In this document: positions 47,271 to 56,785 of the stretch, one piece after another
Layout of the letters: the number at the start of each line of letters is the position of its first letter
How positions within the stretch are numbered: position 1 is the first letter of the stretch
NCBI GenBank assembly: GCA_944325175.1
Contig: CALUYZ010000006.1
Coordinates: 1 to 64,000, forward strand
DNA from: Candidatus Gastranaerophilales bacterium
GTDB taxonomy: Bacteria; Cyanobacteriota; Vampirovibrionia; Gastranaerophilales; Gastranaerophilaceae
Direction: 5' to 3'
Length of the DNA stretch: 64,000 bases
Made by a program: the position numbers and the translations under genes
Notes under the pieces: model-generated
The model's input: the letters and a program-made list of their open reading frames with translations, nothing else
The model's database searches: none
What the model was told of the DNA's origin: nothing

Positions 47271-48506
47271 CTATAATTCAGGATACAAAGGAAAATTATC
47301 GCATAATTTTTGCGTTCTTTTTCTAAGATTTTCTTTAGTATCACGAGCTAAAATGCAATCTGCAATAATTTTACCTATTTCAACCATTTCATTTTCCTTA
47401 AAACCCCTTGTTGTTGCTGCGGGAACACCAATTCTGACACCTGAAGTTACAAAAGGAGATTTTGGGTCATTTGGAACAGTGTTTTTATTCGCAGTTATAC
47501 CTATTTCTTCCAATTCATTAGCAACATCTTTGCCGGTTTTATCCAATTTAATAAGGTTAACTGTCATAAGGTGGTTTTCTGTGCCGTTACCTACAATATC
47601 AATTCCTTCATTTATAAGGGTTTCAGCTAAAACCTTTGCATTTTTGATAATTTGATTTGCATATTCAATAAATTCAGGCTTCAATGCTTCAAGCAGTGCA
47701 ACAGCCTTACCTGCAATAACATGCTCCAACGGTCCGCCTTGAATACCCGGAAATACAGCTTTATCTATTCCCATACTATGCTCACTTTTGCACATAATTA
47801 TACCGCCTCTTGGACCTCGCAAAGTCTTATGTGTTGTAGTTGTAACAAAATCAGCATAAGGAACAGGGCTTGGATGAACACCGCCTGCAACAAGTGCAGC
47901 AATGTGGGCAATATCAGCCATTAAATATGCGCCAACTTTATCTGCAATTTCCCTAAATCTTCTAAAATCAATTATTTTAGAATAGTTGCTTGCACCTGCA
48001 ATAATCAACTTAGGCTTACATTCAAGCGCTGTTTTTTCAAGCTCGTCATAGTCTATTTCGCCGTTATCATTTACCCCATAGCTAACAATATTAAAATATA
48101 AACCTGAAAAATTAACAGGTGAACCATGGGTTAAGTGACCGCCATTCGATAAATCCATACCAAGAACAGTATCACCCGGTTTTAGTGCATACAAAAAAAC
48201 CGCCATATTTGCCTGTGCGCCGCTATGCGGTTGCACATTACAATGATCACAGCCAAAAAGCTTCTTGCATCTTTCAACTGCCAATTCTTCAATTTTATCA
48301 ACATTTTCACAACCGTTATAAAATCTTTTATATGGTTTACCTTCGGCATATTTATTTGTTAAAACACTGCCTTGCGCCGCCATAACGGCAGTTGATGTAA
48401 AATTTTCCGATGCAATTAATTCTATTGTATTTTGCTGTCTTTTTAGTTCAGCTTCAATTAAATTTGCAACTTCAATATCTTCTTTTCTGATAACATCAAG
48501 TTCCAT
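47271..48506 (-). CDS. glyA: Serine hydroxymethyltransferase
   Basis: A PLP enzyme that interconverts serine and glycine while charging tetrahydrofolate with a one-carbon unit; 411 residues. The PLP lysine lies in [13 protein letters not shown], and [11 protein letters not shown] and ENHLMTVNL are conserved family blocks. The ribosome site is an AAGGGGGG stretch directly before ATG 48506. It is monocistronic. Confidence 0.95.
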   Translation of the reverse strand: MELDVIRKEDIEVANLIEAELKRQQNTIELIASENFTSTAVMAAQGSVLTNKYAEGKPYKRFYNGCENVDKIEELAVERCKKLFGCDHCNVQPHSGAQANMAVFLYALKPGDTVLGMDLSNGGHLTHGSPVNFSGLYFNIVSYGVNDNGEIDYDELEKTALECKPKLIIAGASNYSKIIDFRRFREIADKVGAYLMADIAHIAALVAGGVHPSPVPYADFVTTTTHKTLRGPRGGIIMCKSEHSMGIDKAVFPGIQGGPLEHVIAGKAVALLEALKPEFIEYANQIIKNAKVLAETLINEGIDIVGNGTENHLMTVNLIKLDKTGKDVANELEEIGITANKNTVPNDPKSPFVTSGVRIGVPAATTRGFKENEMVEIGKIIADCILARDTKENLRKRTQKLCDNFPLYPEL

Positions 48507-48628
48507 TATTACCCCCCTTAAAAAATAATATTAAATAAATTTTACTTTTAAATATGTTAATAGTAAAGTTAAGTTTTATTCAAATATTTTATTTACAGGT
48601 TTTAACAACATAAAAAATGAGGAACAAA

Positions 48629-49222
48629 ATGGAAGTATCTTTTCAAAGAGCAATAAAAATAGATTCCAATACAAACCCATATACAAACTACAGAGATGGT
48701 AGAATTGACCCTGACACTATGGCAGTTATAAATACAATAAAAGGTTATTCTTCAGCGTATGATAGAGAAACATCCCGAAAAATAGGAAATTTCCTTCGTC
48801 ATCAAATAGGCGATTACAGCAGAGAAACAGGCGTTTTTGCAAGAAGAATAGAAGGGCATCCATATATATTTACAGGTGAAGAAGCTACAAAAGCAAGAAA
48901 AATCAATCAAGATGCAAAAAAAGAAATGAAAGACCTGGAAACAAGGTATTTAATAGGTCCAAATAGTTCAATGCCGCTTGTAGAACAAATTGAGCTTTCA
49001 AGCGAAAGAACTCATAAAATTTTAAGAAATAATATCCAATTAAACAGAGACAGAAAAATGTTAGAAATGGTGGAAGAAGATTTTTACGACACGCATAAAA
49101 AACCTGACACTCACCTAAAATTTACAATGGATAAAAATGGAAAATTAACAGAAATAACATACAGACAAAGAAAAACAGTAAATGGTAAAAGAATTGAAGA
49201 AAAAGCAAATTTAACAATATAA
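48629..49222 (+). CDS. Hypothetical protein, lineage-specific style
   Basis: A basic, charged protein of about 197 residues beginning MEVSFQRAIKIDSNTNPY, with helical middle (EEATKARKINQDAKKEMKD) and a C-terminal segment KFTMDKNGKLTEITYRQR. No membrane helix is seen. ATG 48629 is chosen because TGAGGAACAAA precedes it; the frame's first ATG (48617) overlaps that site. It lies 52 bases upstream of typA and may be co-transcribed. Confidence 0.65.
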   Translation: MEVSFQRAIKIDSNTNPYTNYRDGRIDPDTMAVINTIKGYSSAYDRETSRKIGNFLRHQIGDYSRETGVFARRIEGHPYIFTGEEATKARKINQDAKKEMKDLETRYLIGPNSSMPLVEQIELSSERTHKILRNNIQLNRDRKMLEMVEEDFYDTHKKPDTHLKFTMDKNGKLTEITYRQRKTVNGKRIEEKANLTI

Positions 49223-49274
49223 TTTTTTGTTATAAAATATTTTAGTAAACACTAACTATCAGGATTAACAACAA

Positions 49275-51065
49275 ATGAAAAAGAAAAATATTAGAAATAT
49301 AGCAATTATAGCACACGTTGACCATGGTAAAACCACACTTGTAGATTGCATTTTACAGCAAACGGGCGTTTTTAAAGAGCATCAAGAGGCAGGTGTTTGC
49401 GTTTTAGATAATAACGATATTGAACGTGAACGTGGCATTACAATTTTATCCAAAAATGTTTCGGTTAACTACAAAGGTGTAAAAATTAACGTTGTGGACA
49501 CCCCCGGTCACGCAGACTTTGGCGGTGAAGTTGAAAGGGTGCTTGGCATGGTAGATGGTGCACTTTTAATTGTAGATGCACAAGAAGGCCCCATGCCGCA
49601 AACCAGATTTGTTTTGTCAAAAGCGCTTGAAATGGGTCTTAAAATAATAGTTGTTGTAAATAAAATAGATAAACAAGGGGCAGACCCAAACGGCACGATT
49701 GACAAAGTTTTTGACCTTTTTACGGAATTAACCGATAATGAAGATTTAATTGATTTTCCAATTATTTATGCAAGTTCATTGCATAAATTTGCAAAAAAAG
49801 AATTGGAAGATGAATCAGATAACATAATTCCTTTGTTGGATTGCATCTTAGAAAATATTAAACCACCAAAAGGTGATGAAGAAGCCACATTGCAATTTCA
49901 AGCCACAACACTTGACTACAACGAATACGTAGGCAGAATTGCAATAGGAAGAATTATTAACGGCAGAATAAAATCACAAGATATGGTAACTTTGATTAAA
50001 TCTGACGGAACTTTCCAAAAAGGCAAAGTAACAAAACTTTTTGGCTTTAAAGACCTTGGCAGAGTTGAAATTCAAGAAGCAGAAGCGGGAGATATTGTTG
50101 GTATTGCAGGTTTTCCTGAAATTCAAATCGGCGAAACACTATCAAGTGTGGTAAACCCCATTGCACTGCCTTTAATTCACATAGATGAACCCACTTTACA
50201 GATGAATTTTTCTGTTAATGATTCACCTTTTGCTGGGCAAGAAGGCAAATTCGTAACCAGCCGCCAATTAAGAAAAAGGCTTTATTTAGAACTTGAAAAA
50301 AATGTATCATTAAGAGTTGAAGATACTGATTCTACTGATGTATTCAGAGTTTCAGGAAGAGGCGAGCTTCATTTATCAATATTAATTGAACAAATGAGAA
50401 GAGAAGGTTATGAATTTCAAGTATCAAAACCTGAAGTTATCTTCAAAAAAGACGAAGAAGGGGAAACATTAGAACCATACGAAAATTTGATTATTGATGT
50501 TCCCGATGAATACACAGGCTCTGTTATTGAAAGAATTTCAAACAGAAAAGGTCAAATGTTAAATATGGAAACGGGACTAAAAAGAACAAATATCGATTTT
50601 TCAATTCCCGCAAGAGGCTTAATTGGCTTCAGATCTGAATTTATCAGAATGACCAAAGGCGAAGGCATCATGTATCATACTTTTGAAAAATATGCACCCT
50701 ACGCAGGAGATATGCAACGCCACAGAAACGGCTCTTTAATTGCATTTGAAGACGGTGAAGCAATTCCATACGCACTTCACCAATTTGAAGACAGAGGTGT
50801 ATTTTTCGTAACACCAAAAACAAAAGTATACAAAGGCATGATAATTGGCGAATGTAACCGTCCTCAAGATATTGCCGTTAACATCTGCAAGACAAAAAAA
50901 TTAACCAATATGAGATCTGCAACGGCTGATGTTATGGTAACATTGCAATCGCCAAGAATAATGAGTTTGGAAGATTCTCTTGAATACATTGCAGATGACG
51001 AACTTGTTGAAGTTACACCACAAAACATTAGAATTAGAAAAGCGAACTTAACTAAAATAAGATAA
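49275..51065 (+). CDS. typA: Translational GTPase TypA (BipA)
   Basis: A ribosome-binding GTPase important for 50S assembly and stress growth; 596 residues. G1 is AHVDHGKTT, G3 is DTPGHADFGG, G4 is NKIDKQGA. The TypA-specific C-terminal part contains SIPARGLIGFRSEF and TKGEGIMYHTF. The ribosome site is AGGA upstream of ATG 49275. It is the last clearly core gene before the accessory island. Confidence 0.95.
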   Translation: MKKKNIRNIAIIAHVDHGKTTLVDCILQQTGVFKEHQEAGVCVLDNNDIERERGITILSKNVSVNYKGVKINVVDTPGHADFGGEVERVLGMVDGALLIVDAQEGPMPQTRFVLSKALEMGLKIIVVVNKIDKQGADPNGTIDKVFDLFTELTDNEDLIDFPIIYASSLHKFAKKELEDESDNIIPLLDCILENIKPPKGDEEATLQFQATTLDYNEYVGRIAIGRIINGRIKSQDMVTLIKSDGTFQKGKVTKLFGFKDLGRVEIQEAEAGDIVGIAGFPEIQIGETLSSVVNPIALPLIHIDEPTLQMNFSVNDSPFAGQEGKFVTSRQLRKRLYLELEKNVSLRVEDTDSTDVFRVSGRGELHLSILIEQMRREGYEFQVSKPEVIFKKDEEGETLEPYENLIIDVPDEYTGSVIERISNRKGQMLNMETGLKRTNIDFSIPARGLIGFRSEFIRMTKGEGIMYHTFEKYAPYAGDMQRHRNGSLIAFEDGEAIPYALHQFEDRGVFFVTPKTKVYKGMIIGECNRPQDIAVNICKTKKLTNMRSATADVMVTLQSPRIMSLEDSLEYIADDELVEVTPQNIRIRKANLTKIR

Positions 51066-51069
51066 AATA

Positions 51070-51117
51070 AAAAATAAATCTACCTTGCAGTTAAAATACT
51101 CAAGGTTGATTTATTTT
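51070..51117. terminator. Terminator between typA and the XRE gene
   Basis: AAAATAAATC-t-ACCTTG (51071-51087) pairs with CAAGGT-t-GATTTATTTT (51101-51117). The stem overlaps the last bases of the convergent XRE gene. Confidence 0.75.
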
Positions 51118-51332
51118 GCAAAAAAATCGCCAAGACTGATTTTAAAAACATGAGCAACTTTGATAAGCAGTTTTAAACTTAACCTTTCTTTGTTATTTTC
51201 AACACGGCTTATAAATTCTCTTGAGCACTCAAGTTTTTCAGCAAACTTCTCCTGAGAAAGCTTGTTAGCTTTTCTTATTTCACGAATTCTTTTTGCGATA
51301 AATTTCTGATAAGCTACTTCATAATCTTGCAT
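51111..51332 (-). CDS. XRE-family helix-turn-helix regulator
   Basis: A 73-residue DNA-binding protein made only of an HTH_3 domain: IREIRKANKLSQEKFAEKL, then CSREFISRVENNKERLSL and HVFKISLGDFF. Such small Cro/C1-type proteins control nearby genes, phage elements or restriction systems. It sits at the left boundary of the island and might regulate it. Its ribosome site is weak (AGAG). Confidence 0.82.
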   Translation of the reverse strand: MQDYEVAYQKFIAKRIREIRKANKLSQEKFAEKLECSREFISRVENNKERLSLKLLIKVAHVFKISLGDFFAK

Positions 51333-52152
51333 ACATACAATTCTCTTGTTTTTACAATTTAATTGCTATGAAGCACCGCTTCACATGTTGTTTCAAATTT
51401 GAAAAAAGATTTGAAATTTTGCAACCAAAACGACAATTAACAAATATTCTTTCCGTTATACATTAATTTTTACCATACAAAGAAGTAAATTTTCAAATAC
51501 TTAACATCATTCAACAAAGATGAACAAATATTAATTATCAAAAATTTTATCATCCGCTAAAATCGAAAAAAATTAGCCAAAAGGGTAGAAAAATCTGCAT
51601 ATAAAAATAAAATTTCAAAAAAGTTCACACACTCGCTTTTCATAAACTTTAAAAACTCACCAAAACTTTTCAAAATTAATCAACACACCCAGTCAATAAA
51701 TTCAAATATTGTAAATCTCACCCCAAAAAAAACAAAAAACACCTTTACAAAATAAAAAAGCAAACCAATTACATCATAACAAAATACTAACAAAACTAAA
51801 ATTTCAAACAGCAAAATATTACGCCTTCAAGACATTATTTACCAATAAAACGGCTAAAGCATCCAAGCCAACTGCCAAACTCAAAAGAAGGCGCCGCTTT
51901 TCAAGAAGCATATTCAAGACAAAAGACAAAAAAGCGCCATTTTTAAAGAAAAAAGTAAACCTAAAACAATCACATAAAGACAGGAACTTAATGAGTATAA
52001 AATTTTAATAGTAAAAATTCGCACTTCAAAGACTCTGCCGACTGAGAAAGTGACTAAATGTCACTTTTGAAGGAGAGGGTATAAGTGAGCTTCTGATAAA
52101 AGATTAAAAGCTCAATAAGATAGATTTATATAAAAATTTTTAATTCTCTAAA
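51333..52152. other. Gene-free boundary region, G-poor on the plus strand
   Basis: No supported gene lies in these 820 bases. From about 51420 to 51960 the plus strand is rich in A and C and very poor in G. Small hairpins are GAAGC-acc-GCTTC (51370-51382), TTTCAAAT / ATTTGAAA (51391-51416), and a two-level stem near 52024-52072 whose inner arm is AAAGTGAC-taaat-GTCACTTT. The stretch separates core genes from the island and may be the decayed remains of an older element. Confidence 0.5.
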
Positions 52153-52791
52153 TTAGTTTTCAAAAGAATTTAGTAATTCTTGAAATTCAATGAAAAATCT
52201 TGAAAGGTGATAACCGTCAGCAGCAGCATGATGGATATTAAATGAAAATGGGAGTGTTATTTTACCATTTTTCTCAACGTATTTTCCCCAAGTAATTACA
52301 GGAGCTAAATATTTTCCTTCGTCAAAAACGTGTATGTCAAAACTTTTATAATTTATCCAAGGTAAACAGGAAACATTAAAAACATTTGGAGGAACATTTT
52401 TAAAATCAAAAGCTCTACAATCTTTGTATTTATCAATAATATTCACAAAGTTATTATGAAAAACTTCTAAATTTTCATTGTATTCAGCAACGAATAAAGC
52501 ACACATTTCATCTTCCTTGAAAAAATGTGCAAAATATGGATGAATTATACCATACACACCAACTTGATTATTTTCATCCCAGCCTAATCTGAATTCTTCA
52601 TGGGTATTGATAATTTTACATACTGTCCACATAAAAGAAGGATAAAACCTGTAACCTTTAGATTTTATATAAGGTAGAAATTTAGTTATATCAATATCAC
52701 ATGTCACGCTAAGAACATTACGCAAATTATTAATATAATGCCAAAATAAATTATATCTTTTCCAATTTTTATCTTTTATTTCAAATTTCAT
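52153..52791 (-). CDS. Chloramphenicol acetyltransferase-like protein (CatA type)
   Basis: A 212-residue trimeric-type O-acetyltransferase. CatA enzymes inactivate chloramphenicol by acetylation from acetyl-CoA. The catalytic block HHAAADGYH is at about 187-195, which keeps the active-site His and the structural Asp. FYPSFMWTVCKIIN and EFRLGWDE are other family blocks. The length matches CatA. Whether it still accepts chloramphenicol cannot be read from sequence. AGGATAA lies before ATG 52791. It is at the island edge and was probably gained by transfer. Confidence 0.85.
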   Translation of the reverse strand: MKFEIKDKNWKRYNLFWHYINNLRNVLSVTCDIDITKFLPYIKSKGYRFYPSFMWTVCKIINTHEEFRLGWDENNQVGVYGIIHPYFAHFFKEDEMCALFVAEYNENLEVFHNNFVNIIDKYKDCRAFDFKNVPPNVFNVSCLPWINYKSFDIHVFDEGKYLAPVITWGKYVEKNGKITLPFSFNIHHAAADGYHLSRFFIEFQELLNSFEN

Positions 52792-52957
52792 TAAATTTAT
52801 CCTACTATAAAGAAGTTTATGTTAAAAGATTAAAATACAAAAAGATGCTATTAGCCAATATCACAGAAAAATAGAATACAACAAAATGAAGTTGTGTTGT
52901 ATTTTGGGGTAAATATATGGTGTGTAGAGGTGAATGGATTTTTTGCAGGTGGAAGTA

Positions 52958-53030
52958 TATTTTTGAACATTGCCGAAATTTTTGAACACTTTTTGAACGC
53001 TGTTTAAATACCGTTTATATGGTGTTTAAA
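52958..53030 (+). promoter_or_regulatory. Repeated TTTTGAAC blocks and interrupted palindrome upstream of the integrase
   Basis: Three TTTTGAAC copies (near 52961, 52981 and 52991) are followed by TTTAAATACC, an 8-base spacer and GGTGTTTAAA (53003-53030), a dyad with one mismatch. This is a likely binding cluster for the recombinase or a regulator. The remainder of the 52792-53099 gap shows no gene. Confidence 0.4.
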
Positions 53031-53099
53031 TTTTGTGTCATTAGACTTTACTTTTTATATGAAAGAAGCAATCATTATCGGTGATTAAGCGAGTTTAAA

Positions 53100-53639
53100 A
53101 TGAATGTAGTACAACCTATAAAAAAGATAGAAGATATTCAAAAGATTAAAAAATATTTGGCAAAAAAGCCAAGAGATGCACTGCTTTTTAGTTTTGGGAT
53201 AAATACGGGACTCAGAATATCTGATATATTATCGCTTGATGTTGGGGATGTAAAAGGCAGAGATTATATTGAAATTAGAGAGAAAAAGACAAATAAGTAT
53301 AAGAAATTTCCGCTTAATAGGTTTTTAAAAGAGGAGATTAATTTATTTGTAGAAGGGTTGCCAAGTGAGCAACCGCTATTTTATACACAAAAACATTGCA
53401 GGCTTGATAGAGCACAGGCGTATAGAATTTTAAATAAGGCAGCACAAGCTGTTGGGGTAAAGGAAAGAATTGGAACACATACACTAAGGAAGACATTCGG
53501 ATATCATCATTATAAAAAATATAATGATATAGTACTCCTGCAAAAAATCTTTAACCACTCTTTACCATCAGTAACACTTCGTTACATCGGCATCGAACAA
53601 GACACAATTGATGAAAGCTACATGAATTTTTATTTATAG
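53100..53639 (+). CDS. Catalytic-domain-only tyrosine recombinase
   Basis: A 179-residue site-specific recombinase. The catalytic residues are all present: Arg39 (GLRISD), Lys near 63, His127 and Arg130 (HTLR), His153 (NHSLPSVTLR) and nucleophile Tyr162. The usual N-terminal core-binding domain is reduced to about 20 residues, so DNA contacts may be minimal or need a partner. It could mobilise the island or shuffle specificity genes. No attachment-site pair was identified. Confidence 0.88.
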   Translation: MNVVQPIKKIEDIQKIKKYLAKKPRDALLFSFGINTGLRISDILSLDVGDVKGRDYIEIREKKTNKYKKFPLNRFLKEEINLFVEGLPSEQPLFYTQKHCRLDRAQAYRILNKAAQAVGVKERIGTHTLRKTFGYHHYKKYNDIVLLQKIFNHSLPSVTLRYIGIEQDTIDESYMNFYL

Positions 53640-53664
53640 AATATACTTGTAATAAAATATAAGT

Positions 53665-54324
53665 ATGAAAACACAAGAAGAAATTGTATTTAAATCAAAT
53701 GGTTGGCAAGCTGTCAATAGGATTGGAATTTTGAATGAAAATTATCATACGCTTATTCTAAATTACAATGAGCTAAAAAGTGAAATTATAAATATTCAAA
53801 AATCTACAGATCCGTTTTTGTCATTATTTAACAATAAAAACCTTAATCGTTATCTTTTTAATTTTCTAGCCTCAACTACTGCTTTAATCGATTCTTGCAG
53901 GAATACAATGAAGTTTTATAAAGAAACAGATTTGTATAAAATATATGAAGATAATGTAAAAAAGTTATTTGCGAGAAACAAAGAAGCAATATTCATAAAA
54001 GATTTAAGAAATTATATGATGCATTTTAAAATAATTTTTCCTTGTCTTTCAAGTAATAATCAGGTCAGTTTCGAGGTATATGAGTTAAATCAATATAATA
54101 AATGGACATCTTTATCAAAAGAATTTATTCAAGAACAAGAAAAATTTGTTACTATAATACCTTTGATAGAAAATTATTTTAAAAGATTAGAACCTTTTTA
54201 TATGGAGATTTATTCAAAAATAAGAGAATTTCATCAAGAAGATTTTAAGGAAACAATCAAACTCGCTTCTGAAATTGGCATGTCTTTGCCAAATATTTAT
54301 TTAAAATTGGCATATAAAGTCTAA
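53665..54324 (+). CDS. HEPN-like hypothetical protein
   Basis: An all-helical, 219-residue protein of no named family that I can see. LRNYMMH (residues 114-120) gives R115-N116-x3-H120, the Rx4H motif of HEPN RNases, placed at the end of a long helix as in that family. An upstream helix pair (60-100) would complete the fold. It is 25 bases from the integrase stop and 94 bases ahead of the restriction-methylase gene. HEPN proteins are common toxins or effectors in defence islands; activity here is inference. Confidence 0.55.
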   Translation: MKTQEEIVFKSNGWQAVNRIGILNENYHTLILNYNELKSEIINIQKSTDPFLSLFNNKNLNRYLFNFLASTTALIDSCRNTMKFYKETDLYKIYEDNVKKLFARNKEAIFIKDLRNYMMHFKIIFPCLSSNNQVSFEVYELNQYNKWTSLSKEFIQEQEKFVTIIPLIENYFKRLEPFYMEIYSKIREFHQEDFKETIKLASEIGMSLPNIYLKLAYKV

Positions 54325-54418
54325 TTATAAATAATTAATGACTGGGATATAAATCGCTTTACAATTCATCATAATAAGAATTTTCATGCTAATATAAAAA
54401 TACAAGAGAGGGTGAGTT

Positions 54419-56785
54419 ATGGCTTTAAAACTGGAAGTGCAGATTGATGGTAATAAAATTTATTCTCCATTAAGAGATAAATGGCTTGTGTTAACACCGG
54501 AAGAACAAGTTCGACAAAACTATATTTGTAAACTTGTGAATGTATATGGTTATAGTCTTGATCAAATGCAAGAAGAATTAGTTGTTAGTAATTCTAGACG
54601 TGGAAATGGTAGAGCAAGAGCAGATATTGTTATTTGGAGAAACAAAGATGATAAAATCAATGATAAAATTGCTTTTATCGTTGTAGAATGTAAGGCTGAA
54701 CACGTAAAAATTTGTCAAGAAGACTATTATCAAGGACAAAATTATGCAAAAAATGTTGGTGCTAAATTTTTTGTTGCTACTAATGAAAAAGAAACAAAAT
54801 TTTTTAAAGTCCCTGAAAAATATCCCAATAGGCTTGATGAAATTATAGAAATTCCAAATGCACAAGAAGCTTGCAATGACTCTGATATTCAAAAAATATT
54901 GGCAAGAACAAAAAAATTCTCAAGAAAAGAATTCGCAGACCTATTAAAGAAGTGTCATAATATTATAAGAAATAATGATAAATTATCACCTGAAGCTGCA
55001 TTTGATGAAATTAGCAAAATTTTGTTCATGAAAATAAGGTATGAAAGACGTCAGGATACAGGCGCTATATTTACACTAGACCGGTTCAAAGAAGAAGAGA
55101 AATTTTTTAATGAAAAAATTAGACCAACATTAACAAATCCTAATGAGAAATCTTTGTCATATATGCAAAGAGAATTTATTTTGACCAAACAAGAATTTGA
55201 AGATGATAATTTGTTTGAACCTAATGAAACAATCAAAATAAGACAAAATAGTTTTGAATTAATCGTTAAAGAATTACAAAAATACAATTTATCAGACACA
55301 TCTGATGATGTTAAAGGTATTGCATTCGAAGAATTTTTAGGAACAACTTTTAGAGGTGAATTAGGGCAGTTTTTTACACCTCGTACAATAGTTGATTTTA
55401 TGGTAGAAGTTCTTGACCCTCAAGAAGGAGAAGCCATTTGTGATCCTACTTGTGGTTCAGGGGGATTTTTAATAAAGGCATTTGAATATATACGAGATAA
55501 AATAGAAAAAGACATTCAAAATACAAAAGAGAATTTTAAACAACAGTACTATGATGAAAACTTTGCATCAGCTTCAGACAAAATAACTGATATTGTTGAA
55601 CAAAAAGTAAGCAAAATATTCAGTAAATTAACAAATGAAATTATTGTTCCAAATAAGAAATTTAAAGAACAAAGTATCCAAGAAAAGTCAAGAAGAATTT
55701 CAAAATTATCATCAAGCTGTATATACGGTACTGATGCAAACCCAAGAATGGCAAGAACATCAAAGATGAATATGATAATGCATGGGGATGGGCATGGCGG
55801 TGTTCATCATCACGATGGTTTAATAAATATAAATGGAATTTTTGAAAATAGATTTGATGTCATTCTTACAAATCCCCCATTTGGAGCAAGAGTTGATAAA
55901 TCACAAGTATTAACAGAAATTGATAAAGATATAAATGTAAAATTAGATTTATCAAAAACCGATGATAAACATATAAAGGATCAAATAAAATTAATTAACG
56001 ATACTCAAATACAAACAAGATTGTTATATTATTATGAACGTTATGGATTAGACTATTTAAAGCAATTAAATAAGTTAAATATAGATATTGATAAAAAACA
56101 AAAAGTTCTCGATAGGTTTAAATTAGGTAAAGTAAGTGGCTTAACAGAAGTTCTATTTATGGAAAGATGTTTAAATTTGCTAAAACCTGGTGGCAGAATG
56201 GGAATTGTCCTTCCGGAAGGAGTTTTAAATAATTCTAATTTACAAAAAGTTAGAGATTTCTTTGAATCAAGAGCAAAAATTCTTTTAATTACATCAATCC
56301 CACAAGATGTATTTATAGCTTCCGGAGCAACTATAAAACCAAGTTTACTCTTTTTTAAAAAGTTTACTGAAGAAGAAGAAAAACAATACAATGATATTGT
56401 AAATCAAGTAAAAAAAGAAATTGATGAAAAATATAAAATTGAAATATTGGAAATTGATAATCAACTTTCTAATGATAAAAAAGCTCATCAAAAAGCATTA
56501 AAAGAAATTGAAAAACGAAAAGAACAAGAATTTGAAACAACAGGTCAAGAAAAAATTAAAGAACTCTTTGACTACCAAATTCCAATAGTTCAAGTTGAAA
56601 AAGCAGGTATAACAACAACTGGTGCAAAATGTGAAAATGAACTTGTTGATGTTGCAAATGAATTTAGAACATATCGTCAAGAAAATAATTTATGGCAAGA
56701 CAGTAAATTAGATGTTTCATACAAGCTTGTAAATGATAACTTGGTGCGAGTAATAAACGGTGAGGAACAAGTTATTGATGAATAA
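54419..56785 (+). CDS. BcgI-like restriction-methylation fusion subunit
   Basis: A 788-residue fusion. The N-terminus is an HsdR-N-type PD-(D/E)xK nuclease: Asp69 in RARADIVIW and Glu90-Cys-Lys92 in VVECKAE. From about 300 to 620 is an N6-adenine methylase with motif I CDPTCGSGGF (341-350) and motif IV NPPFG (485-489). The last ~150 residues are a charged helical region. There is no SF2 helicase, so it is not a type I R subunit. Nuclease and methylase in one chain with a separate specificity gene is the BcgI (type IIB) layout. GAGAGGGTGAG is the ribosome site. Confidence 0.82.
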   Translation: MALKLEVQIDGNKIYSPLRDKWLVLTPEEQVRQNYICKLVNVYGYSLDQMQEELVVSNSRRGNGRARADIVIWRNKDDKINDKIAFIVVECKAEHVKICQEDYYQGQNYAKNVGAKFFVATNEKETKFFKVPEKYPNRLDEIIEIPNAQEACNDSDIQKILARTKKFSRKEFADLLKKCHNIIRNNDKLSPEAAFDEISKILFMKIRYERRQDTGAIFTLDRFKEEEKFFNEKIRPTLTNPNEKSLSYMQREFILTKQEFEDDNLFEPNETIKIRQNSFELIVKELQKYNLSDTSDDVKGIAFEEFLGTTFRGELGQFFTPRTIVDFMVEVLDPQEGEAICDPTCGSGGFLIKAFEYIRDKIEKDIQNTKENFKQQYYDENFASASDKITDIVEQKVSKIFSKLTNEIIVPNKKFKEQSIQEKSRRISKLSSSCIYGTDANPRMARTSKMNMIMHGDGHGGVHHHDGLININGIFENRFDVILTNPPFGARVDKSQVLTEIDKDINVKLDLSKTDDKHIKDQIKLINDTQIQTRLLYYYERYGLDYLKQLNKLNIDIDKKQKVLDRFKLGKVSGLTEVLFMERCLNLLKPGGRMGIVLPEGVLNNSNLQKVRDFFESRAKILLITSIPQDVFIASGATIKPSLLFFKKFTEEEEKQYNDIVNQVKKEIDEKYKIEILEIDNQLSNDKKAHQKALKEIEKRKEQEFETTGQEKIKELFDYQIPIVQVEKAGITTTGAKCENELVDVANEFRTYRQENNLWQDSKLDVSYKLVNDNLVRVINGEEQVIDE

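Noticed and set aside
52024-52060. tRNA gene or tRNA-derived attachment site (minus-strand CTCAGTCGGCAGAG resembles a D-arm)
   Set aside because: No acceptor stem, anticodon arm or T-arm can be placed around it on either strand.
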